A DNA stretch of 64,000 nucleotides, taken from positions 120,852-184,851 of the forward strand of contig CAJTOJ010000003.1 of the NCBI GenBank assembly GCA_910577665.1, given 5' to 3'. Shown here in pieces: positions 51,573 through 59,650 of the stretch; position 1 is the first letter of the stretch; each line of letters starts with the position of its first letter. This DNA is from an uncultured Acetatifactor sp. (GTDB lineage: Bacteria; Bacillota; Clostridia; Lachnospirales; Lachnospiraceae). Below the pieces are notes generated by a model that saw only the letters and a program-made list of their open reading frames with translations, did not search any database and was not told where the DNA came from. The position numbers and the translations under genes were made by a program.

Positions 51573-51890
51573 ATGAATCTGTTATTTCTATGCAGCCAGA
51601 ACAAACGGCGCAGCCTGACCGCAGAAAAGCTTTTCGATGGTTTCCAGGGGCATAAGGCCCGCTCTGCGGGAACAGAACAGAACTCCCGCATCAAGGTCAC
51701 CCCCGGACTCCTCGGCTGGGCAGACATCATCTTCTGTATGGAGAAAAAGCACCTGCGACGGATAACGGAAAAGTATCCCGATATCATAGCAGGCAAAAAA
51801 GTGGTCTGCCTTTACATCAGCGATGATTACGAATACATGGACAGGGAACTGCAGGAACTGCTGAAGAGTTATGTCTGCGAATATCTGTAG
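51573..51890 (+). CDS. Small low-molecular-weight protein tyrosine phosphatase family protein
   Basis: 105 aa, shorter than classical LMW phosphatases (about 150). The P-loop C-x5-R-S is present at the N terminus (CSQNKRRS, Cys7). The rest fits the short subfamily: RSAGTEQNSRIKVTPGLLGWADIIFCMEKKH and ICLYISDDYEYMDRELQELL-like tail with DDYEYMD. I start at 51573 because GGAGG lies four bases upstream; the open frame extends further upstream without any signal. Substrate unknown. It precedes a small membrane protein gene and the serine hydrolase, all on the + strand. Confidence 0.85.
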   Translation: MNLLFLCSQNKRRSLTAEKLFDGFQGHKARSAGTEQNSRIKVTPGLLGWADIIFCMEKKHLRRITEKYPDIIAGKKVVCLYISDDYEYMDRELQELLKSYVCEYL

Positions 51891-51923
51891 CAAGCATAAT
51901 CCTGCAAATAGTGGAGGTGTAAA

Positions 51924-52121
51924 ATGGAGGCAAAGAGAATCCATTTCATATGGGTAATCAGTTTATTTGCAATAGGTATCACAACGATACTATTGGTTGG
52001 AGGTAATCTTGTCAAGGCAGATCTGCCTGATCATGTAGTAAGAATATGTGGGACCATTGATTTGGTTTCACTTGCTGTTTTCGCATTTTCAACTGTAAAG
52101 AAAGTGAAAAATAGAAAATAA
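51924..52121 (+). CDS. Small two-helix membrane protein
   Basis: 65 aa. Two hydrophobic helices (about 8-28 and 40-56) and a basic tail (KKVKNRK). GGAGG stands eight bases before the ATG. It lies 33 bases after the phosphatase and 14 bases before the serine hydrolase, so all three may be cotranscribed. No family recognised. Confidence 0.7.
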   Translation: MEAKRIHFIWVISLFAIGITTILLVGGNLVKADLPDHVVRICGTIDLVSLAVFAFSTVKKVKNRK

Positions 52122-52135
52122 TCAGGAGGAACAGG

Positions 52136-53998
52136 ATGCAGATGCAGGATGACAGATGCAGCGGAAGCAGCCCTGCGCTGGCAGAGTGGATCCAGGAGAA
52201 GCTGGAAAGTATTGTGCAGAAGAACAAAACCACAGCGGTCTGTGCCGCAGTCTGTGAGCCGGAAGGACTCCTGGCGGCAGCCTGTGCCGGCACAAGGGGA
52301 TTCGAGGATAGCCAGGCCCAGGTGGATGATTTATATAATGTAGGCTCCGTCTCCAAAATCTATGTGACAGCAGCTATCATGAAACTGGTGCAGCAGGGAA
52401 AGGTATCCCTGGCAGAACCGGTGCTCAGATACCTGCCGGACTGGAGGCTGGCAGATCCTCGTTACCCGGAGATCACCGTCCGGATGCTTTTAAACCATTC
52501 CTCCGGAATACCGGGGACAAATCTTCATGACCATCTCACCCTGGAGGAAGGGGAGGAACTTTTTACGGGAAAATACCGGAATACACCATCGTACTGGCAG
52601 ACAGTGAAGCTGCGGGCCAGGCCGGGCAGTTTCTCCGGCTACTGCAATGACGGTTTCGACCTGGCGGCAGAGGTGGTGGAGGCGGTGACCGGGGAGCCTT
52701 ATATCCGCTGGCTTCGGGAGCAGATCACAGGGCCTGCGGGACTTTTTTCCGTGGGAGTGGGCAGGAGGCTTGCGGAAGGGTATGTGAAGGTGGCCTGCCG
52801 GGACGCGGAGCCGGAATATTATAACTGCTTCGGCGCAGGGGCGATCCATACTACAGTGCCAGAGTGTGCCATGTTCGGCGCCCTTTTCATCGATTCCAGG
52901 GGAATCGTAGAGCAGGCCTGGCTGGACGAGACCAGGCGTCCCCAGGGGACGACCTTCCTACAGGGTGCATACGATGCAGGAAATTACTGTCTGGGGTGGG
53001 ATTCTCCCTACAACAGGAACCGGATTCCCCTGGGGGAAGGTGCAGTGGTAAAGTCCGGCGGCACGGAGCAGTTCACCAGTTATCTGGTGGTGAGCCCTGC
53101 CCGCAGGCTGTCCCTGGCGATTTCCGCTACCAACGACAGCGCTGTCCCGTGGCTTGAGGTGCTGGAAGACATCGGCGGGGAAGCACTAAAGCTTCTTGGA
53201 AAAGAAAGGAAAGAAGACAGCGGCACCGGGGACGGTGGTGAAGAAACTACATGTGAAAGCACATTTACCTGCAAGGGGCCGGGGGAAGAGGTAGTCCCCC
53301 ATACACCGGAATCGGGTAACTGCAAAAGGGAAACTCCCAAAACATTGGAATCGGGCAACGTGGAAATGGAAACTCCCAAAGTGCCGGAACCTGCCAACAC
53401 TGGAAAAAGCACGCTCTTAAATGTCCCCGGCAGATACAGCGGACTGGCGTATGGGAGCACCAGCATTTACCGTTTTTCCGTTCTGGAAGATACGCCGCAT
53501 ACAGAAGCTACCCTGTATACGGAAATCCTGCAAAAGGAAGGTAGTTGGCAGAAGAAAGAGGAACTAAGCGGTTTCCGGTGGGATGGAAAAGGCTTTGCAA
53601 AAGGGGAACACGACCGGATCACTGCAGAGGAATATGAGGGGAAAGTCTACTATATAAGGTGGGGAATGGCTTTCTGCCAGAAAAACAGTGGATATCCGTC
53701 TCCGGGAACCCTCTGGCCCCGGCTGGCCGGGATCTGCTTTACAGCGGAAAGGAAGGATGCGGCCTTCGGCAGAATCTGTCTGGAGGGCATCAATGAGGAA
53801 AATGTGCTGCTCTTTACCACGGATCATGAGGAATACCCGGTGGTGCCTCTTATATGCGATCCCTGGAAGGACAATGAGACCTGTCTGATTTCGGAGACAA
53901 GCTGGGACGGGATTGTTTTCCGCCTGGAGCAGGAAGGAGACCAGATCCGGCTGCGCATGGGGACAGATACTTATGTCCCATCGTTTTCGGCAGGATGA
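52136..53998 (+). CDS. Serine hydrolase of the beta-lactamase/class C fold
   Basis: 620 aa. The catalytic S-x-x-K is in NVGSVSKIYVT around 78, and the Y-x-N motif is in GYCNDGFDL around 167. These define the penicillin-binding-protein-like/esterase family. No signal peptide is present, so it may be cytoplasmic. The catalytic domain ends near residue 350. A linker with three imperfect 13-residue repeats follows (about 390-428), then a C-terminal beta-rich domain of about 190 residues (NVPGRYSGLAYGSTSIYRFSV) like those after other such hydrolases. AGGAGG is six bases before the ATG. Substrate unknown. Confidence 0.88.
   Translation: MQMQDDRCSGSSPALAEWIQEKLESIVQKNKTTAVCAAVCEPEGLLAAACAGTRGFEDSQAQVDDLYNVGSVSKIYVTAAIMKLVQQGKVSLAEPVLRYLPDWRLADPRYPEITVRMLLNHSSGIPGTNLHDHLTLEEGEELFTGKYRNTPSYWQTVKLRARPGSFSGYCNDGFDLAAEVVEAVTGEPYIRWLREQITGPAGLFSVGVGRRLAEGYVKVACRDAEPEYYNCFGAGAIHTTVPECAMFGALFIDSRGIVEQAWLDETRRPQGTTFLQGAYDAGNYCLGWDSPYNRNRIPLGEGAVVKSGGTEQFTSYLVVSPARRLSLAISATNDSAVPWLEVLEDIGGEALKLLGKERKEDSGTGDGGEETTCESTFTCKGPGEEVVPHTPESGNCKRETPKTLESGNVEMETPKVPEPANTGKSTLLNVPGRYSGLAYGSTSIYRFSVLEDTPHTEATLYTEILQKEGSWQKKEELSGFRWDGKGFAKGEHDRITAEEYEGKVYYIRWGMAFCQKNSGYPSPGTLWPRLAGICFTAERKDAAFGRICLEGINEENVLLFTTDHEEYPVVPLICDPWKDNETCLISETSWDGIVFRLEQEGDQIRLRMGTDTYVPSFSAG
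53305..53400. repeat. 39-base in-frame tandem repeat in serine hydrolase
   Basis: About 2.5 copies of a 39-base unit encoding the pattern TPESGNxxxETPK. GGAATCGGG and GAAACTCCCAAA are conserved between the first two units. Confidence 0.75.
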
Positions 53999-54066
53999 CT
54001 ACAGTTCTCTGCATGCCAGCCGCATCCGTGCTGACCCCCATTACCTTCTAGCTTTTACCATAAAAG

Positions 54067-54107
54067 TTCAGCCAGTGGAAAGCAAGCCCAACATTGTTGG
54101 GCTTTTT
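54067..54107 (+). terminator. Terminator within a short copy of the inverted-repeat element
   Basis: Begins with GTTCAGCCAGTGGAAAGC, the left end of the 34066 element, then AAGCCCAACA (54084-54093) and TGTTGGGCTT (54095-54104) with five T. The continuation TTATGCGTAAAGAAAGCTG resembles the inside of the long copy. It ends the serine hydrolase transcript and may also act weakly on the opposite gene. Confidence 0.75.
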
Positions 54108-54127
54108 ATGCGTAAAGAAAGCTGATT

Positions 54128-55801
54128 TCATCTTTGAAGAATATTTCTATGAACCATCCGCTCCAGTTTTTTTGATAATTCATCTCTTCCGGCACAATCC
54201 TCTCCGGCAAATTTCACTTCCTCATCCTCAATATATGGAAAATGCAGGCATAAATAAAATAATTCGTAGATATCCTCTATAGGGATACTTGACCGCAAAG
54301 GATCCCGTCCAAATTCATCATATAGTTTGTATATATTTTGAACGAACGTTTTTCCTTCCCGGTCCTTGTTCATCTTTCGATTCATTTCCACAAATAAATC
54401 TTTTGCACAAATTTCCGAACACATATCCTGGTCCGTTCCGGGCAATTTTACAGCAAGCAATTCGGCTATTATGGATGGCCATTCCTCATTCCCGTATCCA
54501 AGCAGGCGCATGGAAAGCGAAAAGATAAAATACATAAAGGAGAAATCTACGTTTTTTATCAGATTATGCATTTTCCAATTTCGAACTAATTTTAATACCA
54601 CGCATGCCGAAAATTCATTTATCCTATGCATTTCTTTCCCTGACAGTGACTGGTACTTTTTTTCAACAGATACCCCTTCCCAATACGAAACAAGGGTATT
54701 CACCACATGATTGCTGATTTCCTTGATCTCCTCGCTGTCAACCTTTAAAACCAGCATGTTCTTTATGGTTGCTAACAAATCAACAAAATACTGCGGCGGA
54801 TATCTTTCCAGGAAATCGGACATCAGATATCTCCCCACATAATGATAAATTCCCATTGTTTTCATCTTGTCCAGTTCTTCCTGCCTTGAATGGTTCAAGA
54901 CAAGCTTTCGCATCCAGTCCTCCTGGCCGGCCTCTGCCGGTCCAGCCTCCATCCGTCTGATCTCATCCTGGATCCGATTTTTCTTTTCATCCAGACCACC
55001 GTAAAAACCAATGAGTCTATCACATATATTGAGTGCCGCTGAACGAAACGTATAATACGCCTCCAGTTCCTCTTCCTCCTGCAGCCAGTTGAATAATTTA
55101 CCTGCATTCCCCTTATGAATCTTATTTTCCACGATCAGCCCTGTATTTTGAATTTTAGAGAAAAAAGCTTTCGCACTCTCAACTTCCTCCATCCCCTCCT
55201 TTTGGCCATTCCCTATCCTAATCTGATCCAGATCTCTTTCCAGAAGTTTCCTGATCTCCCGGTAAGGCTTCAAATCCCTGGTTCCATACTTTGGGTTTTC
55301 CAGGATCCGCAGCATTTCTGCTTTCTGTGAGGGAACCTTTTCCATTCTCTTTTTCAACGCTTCATCTGTTTCTGCCTTTCTATACTTCTGTCCTTCTAAG
55401 AATTCCAACACCTGTTGCTTTTCTGTTCTCTCCGAATCCTCCTCGGTGATATATGCACTGAGGAACGCAATCCTGTTGATCGGAAAACCCCTTGCCAAAA
55501 GATACATGAACAGGATAAAACCACCATATTCTGCCTCCATGCTGTCTACATCTACCAGCCTGGTCACTTTCTCCCTGTATTTATCTTCTGCACTCCAGGA
55601 TATTTTGATGTCCAGGAGAATTTTGTCACAGCAAAAGCGATTTTCACTTTCCAGATATGCCAGTGCTTCGTTGATGCCCTGACAATAAAGGATGTCCTTT
55701 TCCCATACATCCATGCCCTTGTATTTACTCACAAATTCCTCTTTTGTATCATCGTCATTTACTACCAGAACCCTCTTATACCTTTTTTCATTTGCCTGCA
55801 T
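54128..55801 (-). CDS. Receiver-domain protein with large unknown helical domain
   Basis: 557 aa. The N-terminal about 125 residues look like a divergent receiver domain: acidic cluster VVNDDD (residues 13-18), candidate phospho-Asp D64 in KILLDIK, and Ser115 in IAFLSAY at the switch position. About 25 residues are inserted after the phospho-site strand. The rest (about 130-557) is mostly helical, with no DNA-binding motif I recognise, so it is not an ordinary transcription regulator. GGGAGG lies nine bases before the ATG. It follows the kinase-like gene by 15 bases, so the two form a pair. Effector function is unknown. Confidence 0.75.
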   Translation of the reverse strand: MQANEKRYKRVLVVNDDDTKEEFVSKYKGMDVWEKDILYCQGINEALAYLESENRFCCDKILLDIKISWSAEDKYREKVTRLVDVDSMEAEYGGFILFMYLLARGFPINRIAFLSAYITEEDSERTEKQQVLEFLEGQKYRKAETDEALKKRMEKVPSQKAEMLRILENPKYGTRDLKPYREIRKLLERDLDQIRIGNGQKEGMEEVESAKAFFSKIQNTGLIVENKIHKGNAGKLFNWLQEEEELEAYYTFRSAALNICDRLIGFYGGLDEKKNRIQDEIRRMEAGPAEAGQEDWMRKLVLNHSRQEELDKMKTMGIYHYVGRYLMSDFLERYPPQYFVDLLATIKNMLVLKVDSEEIKEISNHVVNTLVSYWEGVSVEKKYQSLSGKEMHRINEFSACVVLKLVRNWKMHNLIKNVDFSFMYFIFSLSMRLLGYGNEEWPSIIAELLAVKLPGTDQDMCSEICAKDLFVEMNRKMNKDREGKTFVQNIYKLYDEFGRDPLRSSIPIEDIYELFYLCLHFPYIEDEEVKFAGEDCAGRDELSKKLERMVHRNILQR

Positions 55802-55816
55802 TTGTAATACCTCCCA

Positions 55817-57682
55817 TCAAATGTATAGGCTGGCTTCTATAAATACCCTCACACGAAAAATTTCTCCCTCTTCCCCACTTTCCACAAATACATCCCTGTC
55901 CGGATCATAGCCGTTCATACGGTTTAACATTTCTTCCATGGAAATCAGTCCGTTTTTCCCTGACGCATATCCTCTGTCCCCTATACGATTGCAGGTTTCA
56001 AAGACAAGATAACTTCTCTTCCCATCCTTTTCCTCCAGCTTCACAGAAAATGTCATTCCCTTGCCGCTGCCATATTCCCTATAAGTGAACATGTTCGTCA
56101 GCAATTCCACCATCCGGGTATACAAAAAAGTAGTTCCCACTGCTTCCTCCCAGAAATATTGGTCCTTCAGCGCATCCTCCACACAGCAGTCCATCTGGAA
56201 AAATTTCTTCCAGAATGCAAATATCCGGTCTTTATCCTGGTCTGCTCCCCACAGACTTTGATCCACCAATTGTAAATCCAGCCCTGCCTTGGAAATCTTA
56301 TCCCTGATAAATTGCATTCTGCTCCTTTTGTCATCCACAATCTGGAACATCACCTGGTTCACTGCCTTATACAATAAGTCTTCAAAGGACACCACTCCCT
56401 TTGCATTCCCTGGCTTTTCAGCCTTACACCTGCTTATATTTTCCCTTATCGCTCCTGAACTTGTCTCAAAATCATGTGTCATTCTCAGGAGGCGGCACTC
56501 GTTTTGTGTTGTCACTTCACTAAAGTAGGCCTGTACAAGCTTCCTGTATACCTCTCTGTATTTTTCATCCTTTTTCAGCAGGTCAGCTATATCACTGATT
56601 AATGACGGTTTTATAATATTCTCTATGGAATGGGAATAGTCCTCCACCATTTTCCGGTTCTTTTCAATCAGCTTTTCTTTCTCCAGCCTCAGTTTTAACT
56701 GCCGGGCATAATGGACGTAAGTGGCGCCTTCTTCGGAAATTCCCATTGGCAGCTTTAAATAATATCGTCTGTCCAGGAGTGCTTCATCCCTTTCATACTT
56801 TTCAGAATCAATTGCCCTGGAATTATAATCTCCTGATAGATATGCTACTGTGTCTATTCTCCCAAACAGTTCACCTGAAAAGAACACGTAATTCCTCGCA
56901 TCCTCTTCATTGCACGCCGCTTTACCTAGTCCATTCGAGAAATCCTCAAATGACGCTATCTTTTCCATATGGCCATATTGCTTCAACATCCCCATATCCG
57001 ACACCGCGCAGGCGGCATACATCAGAATATCATCTAAGATATACACATGGGGAATATATTTCACCTGGTAGATATCTGACAAAAAAGCACCAAGACCACA
57101 AAACGGTATCCTGTTTATCTGTATGCATTCTTTCAGTTCCTGCGCAATATTTTTTTCCGCTGATTCCATGCCGTTATATATATTTATAAAACTTTCCTGC
57201 TCGTCCTTTTTCTGTAGTTCTTCCATGGTATAGGATGTCAAATGCTTCAAACAGAAAAAATAAACATACAGCCAGGGAATGCTGAAATCATAAATATTCA
57301 TGCCAATCGCATGAAGAAACATCTTTTCCTCCTGATGATAAATCCCTTTTCGGATATATTCCAGATATTGGATATCTTCCTCATCCTCAAGCATGGCGTA
57401 TAATTTCTCCAGGCCGAAATCTTCCTTTAGGCATTTATGCATCCCCGTTAATACGTAGAAATTGCAATACACCCCAAATGCAGTCACAAATTCATCACTC
57501 CAGGAATACTGGATAAAAAGACGTTCCAATAATGTAACAGCCCTGTTCCTGTCACGCTCCGCAATTCCAACCGGAACAGAGCCTGCCATATCACAATATT
57601 CCACCACGCATGGATATTGCTCAAACGTTTCTTCCCGCATTGCCTCCAGTTTGTCTATATATGCCTCAACAGCCTTATACAT
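55817..57682 (-). CDS. Cytosolic histidine-kinase-like protein with degenerate ATPase
   Basis: 621 aa from the ATG at 57682, chosen because GGGGAGGAG lies six bases upstream and a promoter precedes it. There is no membrane segment. The first about 320 residues are helical and unassigned. A DYSHSIENI motif (His351) resembles an H-box. The C-terminal HATPase-like domain has an N-box-like ELLTN (526-530), but the G1 position reads FETCNRIGD and not DNGxG, so ATP binding may be altered. The last part (EGEIFRVRVFIEA) fits the final strands of the fold. It forms an operon with the receiver protein downstream. It does not resemble common sensor kinases. Confidence 0.75.
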   Translation of the reverse strand: MYKAVEAYIDKLEAMREETFEQYPCVVEYCDMAGSVPVGIAERDRNRAVTLLERLFIQYSWSDEFVTAFGVYCNFYVLTGMHKCLKEDFGLEKLYAMLEDEEDIQYLEYIRKGIYHQEEKMFLHAIGMNIYDFSIPWLYVYFFCLKHLTSYTMEELQKKDEQESFINIYNGMESAEKNIAQELKECIQINRIPFCGLGAFLSDIYQVKYIPHVYILDDILMYAACAVSDMGMLKQYGHMEKIASFEDFSNGLGKAACNEEDARNYVFFSGELFGRIDTVAYLSGDYNSRAIDSEKYERDEALLDRRYYLKLPMGISEEGATYVHYARQLKLRLEKEKLIEKNRKMVEDYSHSIENIIKPSLISDIADLLKKDEKYREVYRKLVQAYFSEVTTQNECRLLRMTHDFETSSGAIRENISRCKAEKPGNAKGVVSFEDLLYKAVNQVMFQIVDDKRSRMQFIRDKISKAGLDLQLVDQSLWGADQDKDRIFAFWKKFFQMDCCVEDALKDQYFWEEAVGTTFLYTRMVELLTNMFTYREYGSGKGMTFSVKLEEKDGKRSYLVFETCNRIGDRGYASGKNGLISMEEMLNRMNGYDPDRDVFVESGEEGEIFRVRVFIEASLYI

Positions 57683-57752
57683 AAAGGTCTCCTCCCCATT
57701 GCTGCCCTTTTCCAGGGCCAGACGATATTGTCTGCAACCTCTAATCATGCGC

Positions 57753-57781
57753 ATTGTATCACGCATCCATTTTACTGTCAA
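57753..57781 (-). promoter_or_regulatory. Promoter of the kinase-like/receiver pair
   Basis: Leftward TTGACA (57781-57776), a 17-base spacer and TACAAT (57758-57753), about 70 bases before the ATG at 57682 and right after the stop of the DHOD-like gene. This makes the pair separately expressible from the upstream biosynthetic-type genes. Confidence 0.75.
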
Positions 57782-57789
57782 TTTTTCTG

Positions 57790-58737
57790 TCAGAGTGCTT
57801 CTGCCTGCCCTGTTTCCCGGCAAAATCCGCAGAACTCGCATCCCTTTCCTCCGTACCCTTCCGCCTCGCACCAGGTAAGCCTCCCCTGGGAAGCAGGTTC
57901 CCCGCGCAGCAGTGCCGGCGCAGAGCCGAACCCATTCTTGAGAACATAAGATGCTGTCTGCACCAGTTTTGCACCGTTTTCCAATAAGAGTTCCACATCT
58001 TCCGGCCCTGACACCCCTCCCCCTGCACAGATTTCCAGTCCTGCCTCAACCGCATGTTGCAAATACATGCGTGTCAATGGCAGCTGTTTTCTGCCAAAAT
58101 AAGAGGTGGTATCCCGGTGCAGCCCAAAACGCGCTGGCAAGGCAAAACGGATGGAATCCAGCAGGGACACCTGTCTGATCCCATATTCTGCCAAAGCCTT
58201 GCATGTTTTTTTCGGATCGAAATTAAAGTTCAGTTTCGGCATGACAATACAATGCAGGCGGCTCTGGAGTGTTGCCAGGAATTCTCCCAGGCGCTTGTAA
58301 AACCCCTCATCTTCCGGCACAATCCCTGTTCCAAGGTAAAAGAAATCCAGCTGTATGAGCCGTGCCCCCAGATCTTCAAATCTGCGGCAGATGAAAACCC
58401 AGTCCTCAGTCTCCATGGAATTCGCACTCACACTGGGAATAACAGCCATATCCCCTGCAACGGACAAGGCCCCTCGAAAAAGCGCCATTCCCTCTTCCAA
58501 TGTCAGAATTTCCCTCTCATAGGAGGCATCCGCATAATAATCCTCCCCTATGAACACCACCTTCCGCCCATATCCCTTCCCAGTCCGCAGATAATCCGCT
58601 GCAGTCTTCAATATGACACCTCCAAATGTGGCTTCCCTGCAGCAGTGCACCTTCCTCACAGTCTCCGTCAAGGGACTGGACGAAGCAATGAGCGGATTTG
58701 CCATTTCAATGCCCCCGAAAATAACCTTATCTCCCAT
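57790..58737 (-). CDS. Dihydroorotate dehydrogenase-like flavoprotein with Cys-rich tail
   Basis: 315 aa. A TIM barrel of the DHOD/PreA family: NPLIASSSPLTET at the start, GGVILKTAADY around 40, IQLDFFYLG around 130, VMPKLNFNFD around 165 and the FMN phosphate site AGGGVSGPEDVELLLENGAKLVQTAS around 235-262. Pyrimidine marker residues are changed, so the substrate is probably not dihydroorotate. The last 27 residues hold C290, C300, C303 and C306 (CEFCGFC), which could bind an Fe-S cluster. The SD is weak, and a hairpin (ACCGG/CCGGT) lies just upstream. It belongs to the radical SAM gene group. Confidence 0.8.
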   Translation of the reverse strand: MGDKVIFGGIEMANPLIASSSPLTETVRKVHCCREATFGGVILKTAADYLRTGKGYGRKVVFIGEDYYADASYEREILTLEEGMALFRGALSVAGDMAVIPSVSANSMETEDWVFICRRFEDLGARLIQLDFFYLGTGIVPEDEGFYKRLGEFLATLQSRLHCIVMPKLNFNFDPKKTCKALAEYGIRQVSLLDSIRFALPARFGLHRDTTSYFGRKQLPLTRMYLQHAVEAGLEICAGGGVSGPEDVELLLENGAKLVQTASYVLKNGFGSAPALLRGEPASQGRLTWCEAEGYGGKGCEFCGFCRETGQAEAL

Positions 58738-58801
58738 GCCTTATCCCACCGGTTCTCCGCCGGTGCCTCCTCTCCTCATTCTATACCGGTTTCCAGCCAC
58801 A

Positions 58802-59650
58802 CTACTGTTTCTTGATCTTTTCATGATACAGATAGGAAATAACCGGCTTCTTCGTCTCCTTGTTCCGCTTTTCCAGTTCTTCCTCCACACCCTTCCAATA
58901 CCCGGCACCTCCGCCTTTCTCATACACCTGCCCATACAATGGCAGCAGATCCGGGTACTGCCTACGGATCAACTCCAATACCCTCGCCTTATAACCACCC
59001 CGCAGGTTCAGATTCTCCACACATACCCTGTCAACCATGCCTTCCGTCCATGCCATCAGGCGGTCCAGGTCTGTGAGTCCTGGAAAATACGGTGCCACAA
59101 AGAGATAGGTGCCTATTCCATTCTCATGCAGGATCCTAAGTGTGTCCAGCCTTTCTCTGACGCCCGATGCCCTGGGTTCCCATATTTTCACATCCCTCTC
59201 GGAACAAAACGCCAGGGATACCCCCACGGAAAGATCGGGAATCTGTCTGAGCAGTTCCACATCCCGCAGTATAAGCTTTGACTTCGTCAGTATCTCCACA
59301 TGGCCCCCATATCCCTGCAGCGCCTCCAGGATCCCTGGCATCTTCTGATGCCTTCTTTCCGCCGGATTATAGGCATCTGTGACAGATCCTACCAAAATCG
59401 TCTTTCCCTTCTGCTCCCTGGGCAGTTTCATGGAAGCATATTCTTTGGGCTCTGCATAAGTGCCCCAGGGTTCCTTATGCCCGTTGAAACGTCCCATAAA
59501 ACAGGCATAACAGTAGGCACATCCGTGCAGGCACCCTACATATGGGTTGATGACATAATCCGATGCCGGGAGTTTGGATTTCGCATATAGCCCCCACTTC
59601 TTTTCCCCTGTCCTTTCATTGTCCTTCCTGTCATTGTCCTTCCTGGCCAT
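58802..59650 (-). CDS. Radical SAM protein of the spore photoproduct lyase-like (SplB/COG1533) group
   Basis: 282 aa. The radical SAM cluster motif is C40-LHG-C44-AY-C47, in NPYVGCLHGCAYCYA, characteristic of the SPL-like group, many members of which have no known substrate. ILVGSVTDAYNPAERRH around 95 and VEILTKSKLILRDVELL around 125 are also family marks. It lacks a C-terminal SPASM domain. Its start overlaps the end of the MFS gene by 20 bases, so the two are coupled. Classical spore photoproduct lyase is longer; I do not claim DNA repair. Confidence 0.85.
   Translation of the reverse strand: MARKDNDRKDNERTGEKKWGLYAKSKLPASDYVINPYVGCLHGCAYCYACFMGRFNGHKEPWGTYAEPKEYASMKLPREQKGKTILVGSVTDAYNPAERRHQKMPGILEALQGYGGHVEILTKSKLILRDVELLRQIPDLSVGVSLAFCSERDVKIWEPRASGVRERLDTLRILHENGIGTYLFVAPYFPGLTDLDRLMAWTEGMVDRVCVENLNLRGGYKARVLELIRRQYPDLLPLYGQVYEKGGGAGYWKGVEEELEKRNKETKKPVISYLYHEKIKKQ

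Noticed and set aside
57683..57871. An earlier start for the kinase-like protein, overlapping the DHOD-like gene
   Set aside because: No SD at the upstream ATGs, while GGAGGAG stands before the ATG at 57682 and a good promoter lies within the upstream stretch.
58802..59650. True spore photoproduct lyase
   Set aside because: The protein is shorter and shows only the general SPL-like radical SAM pattern; the context is not sporulation or DNA repair.
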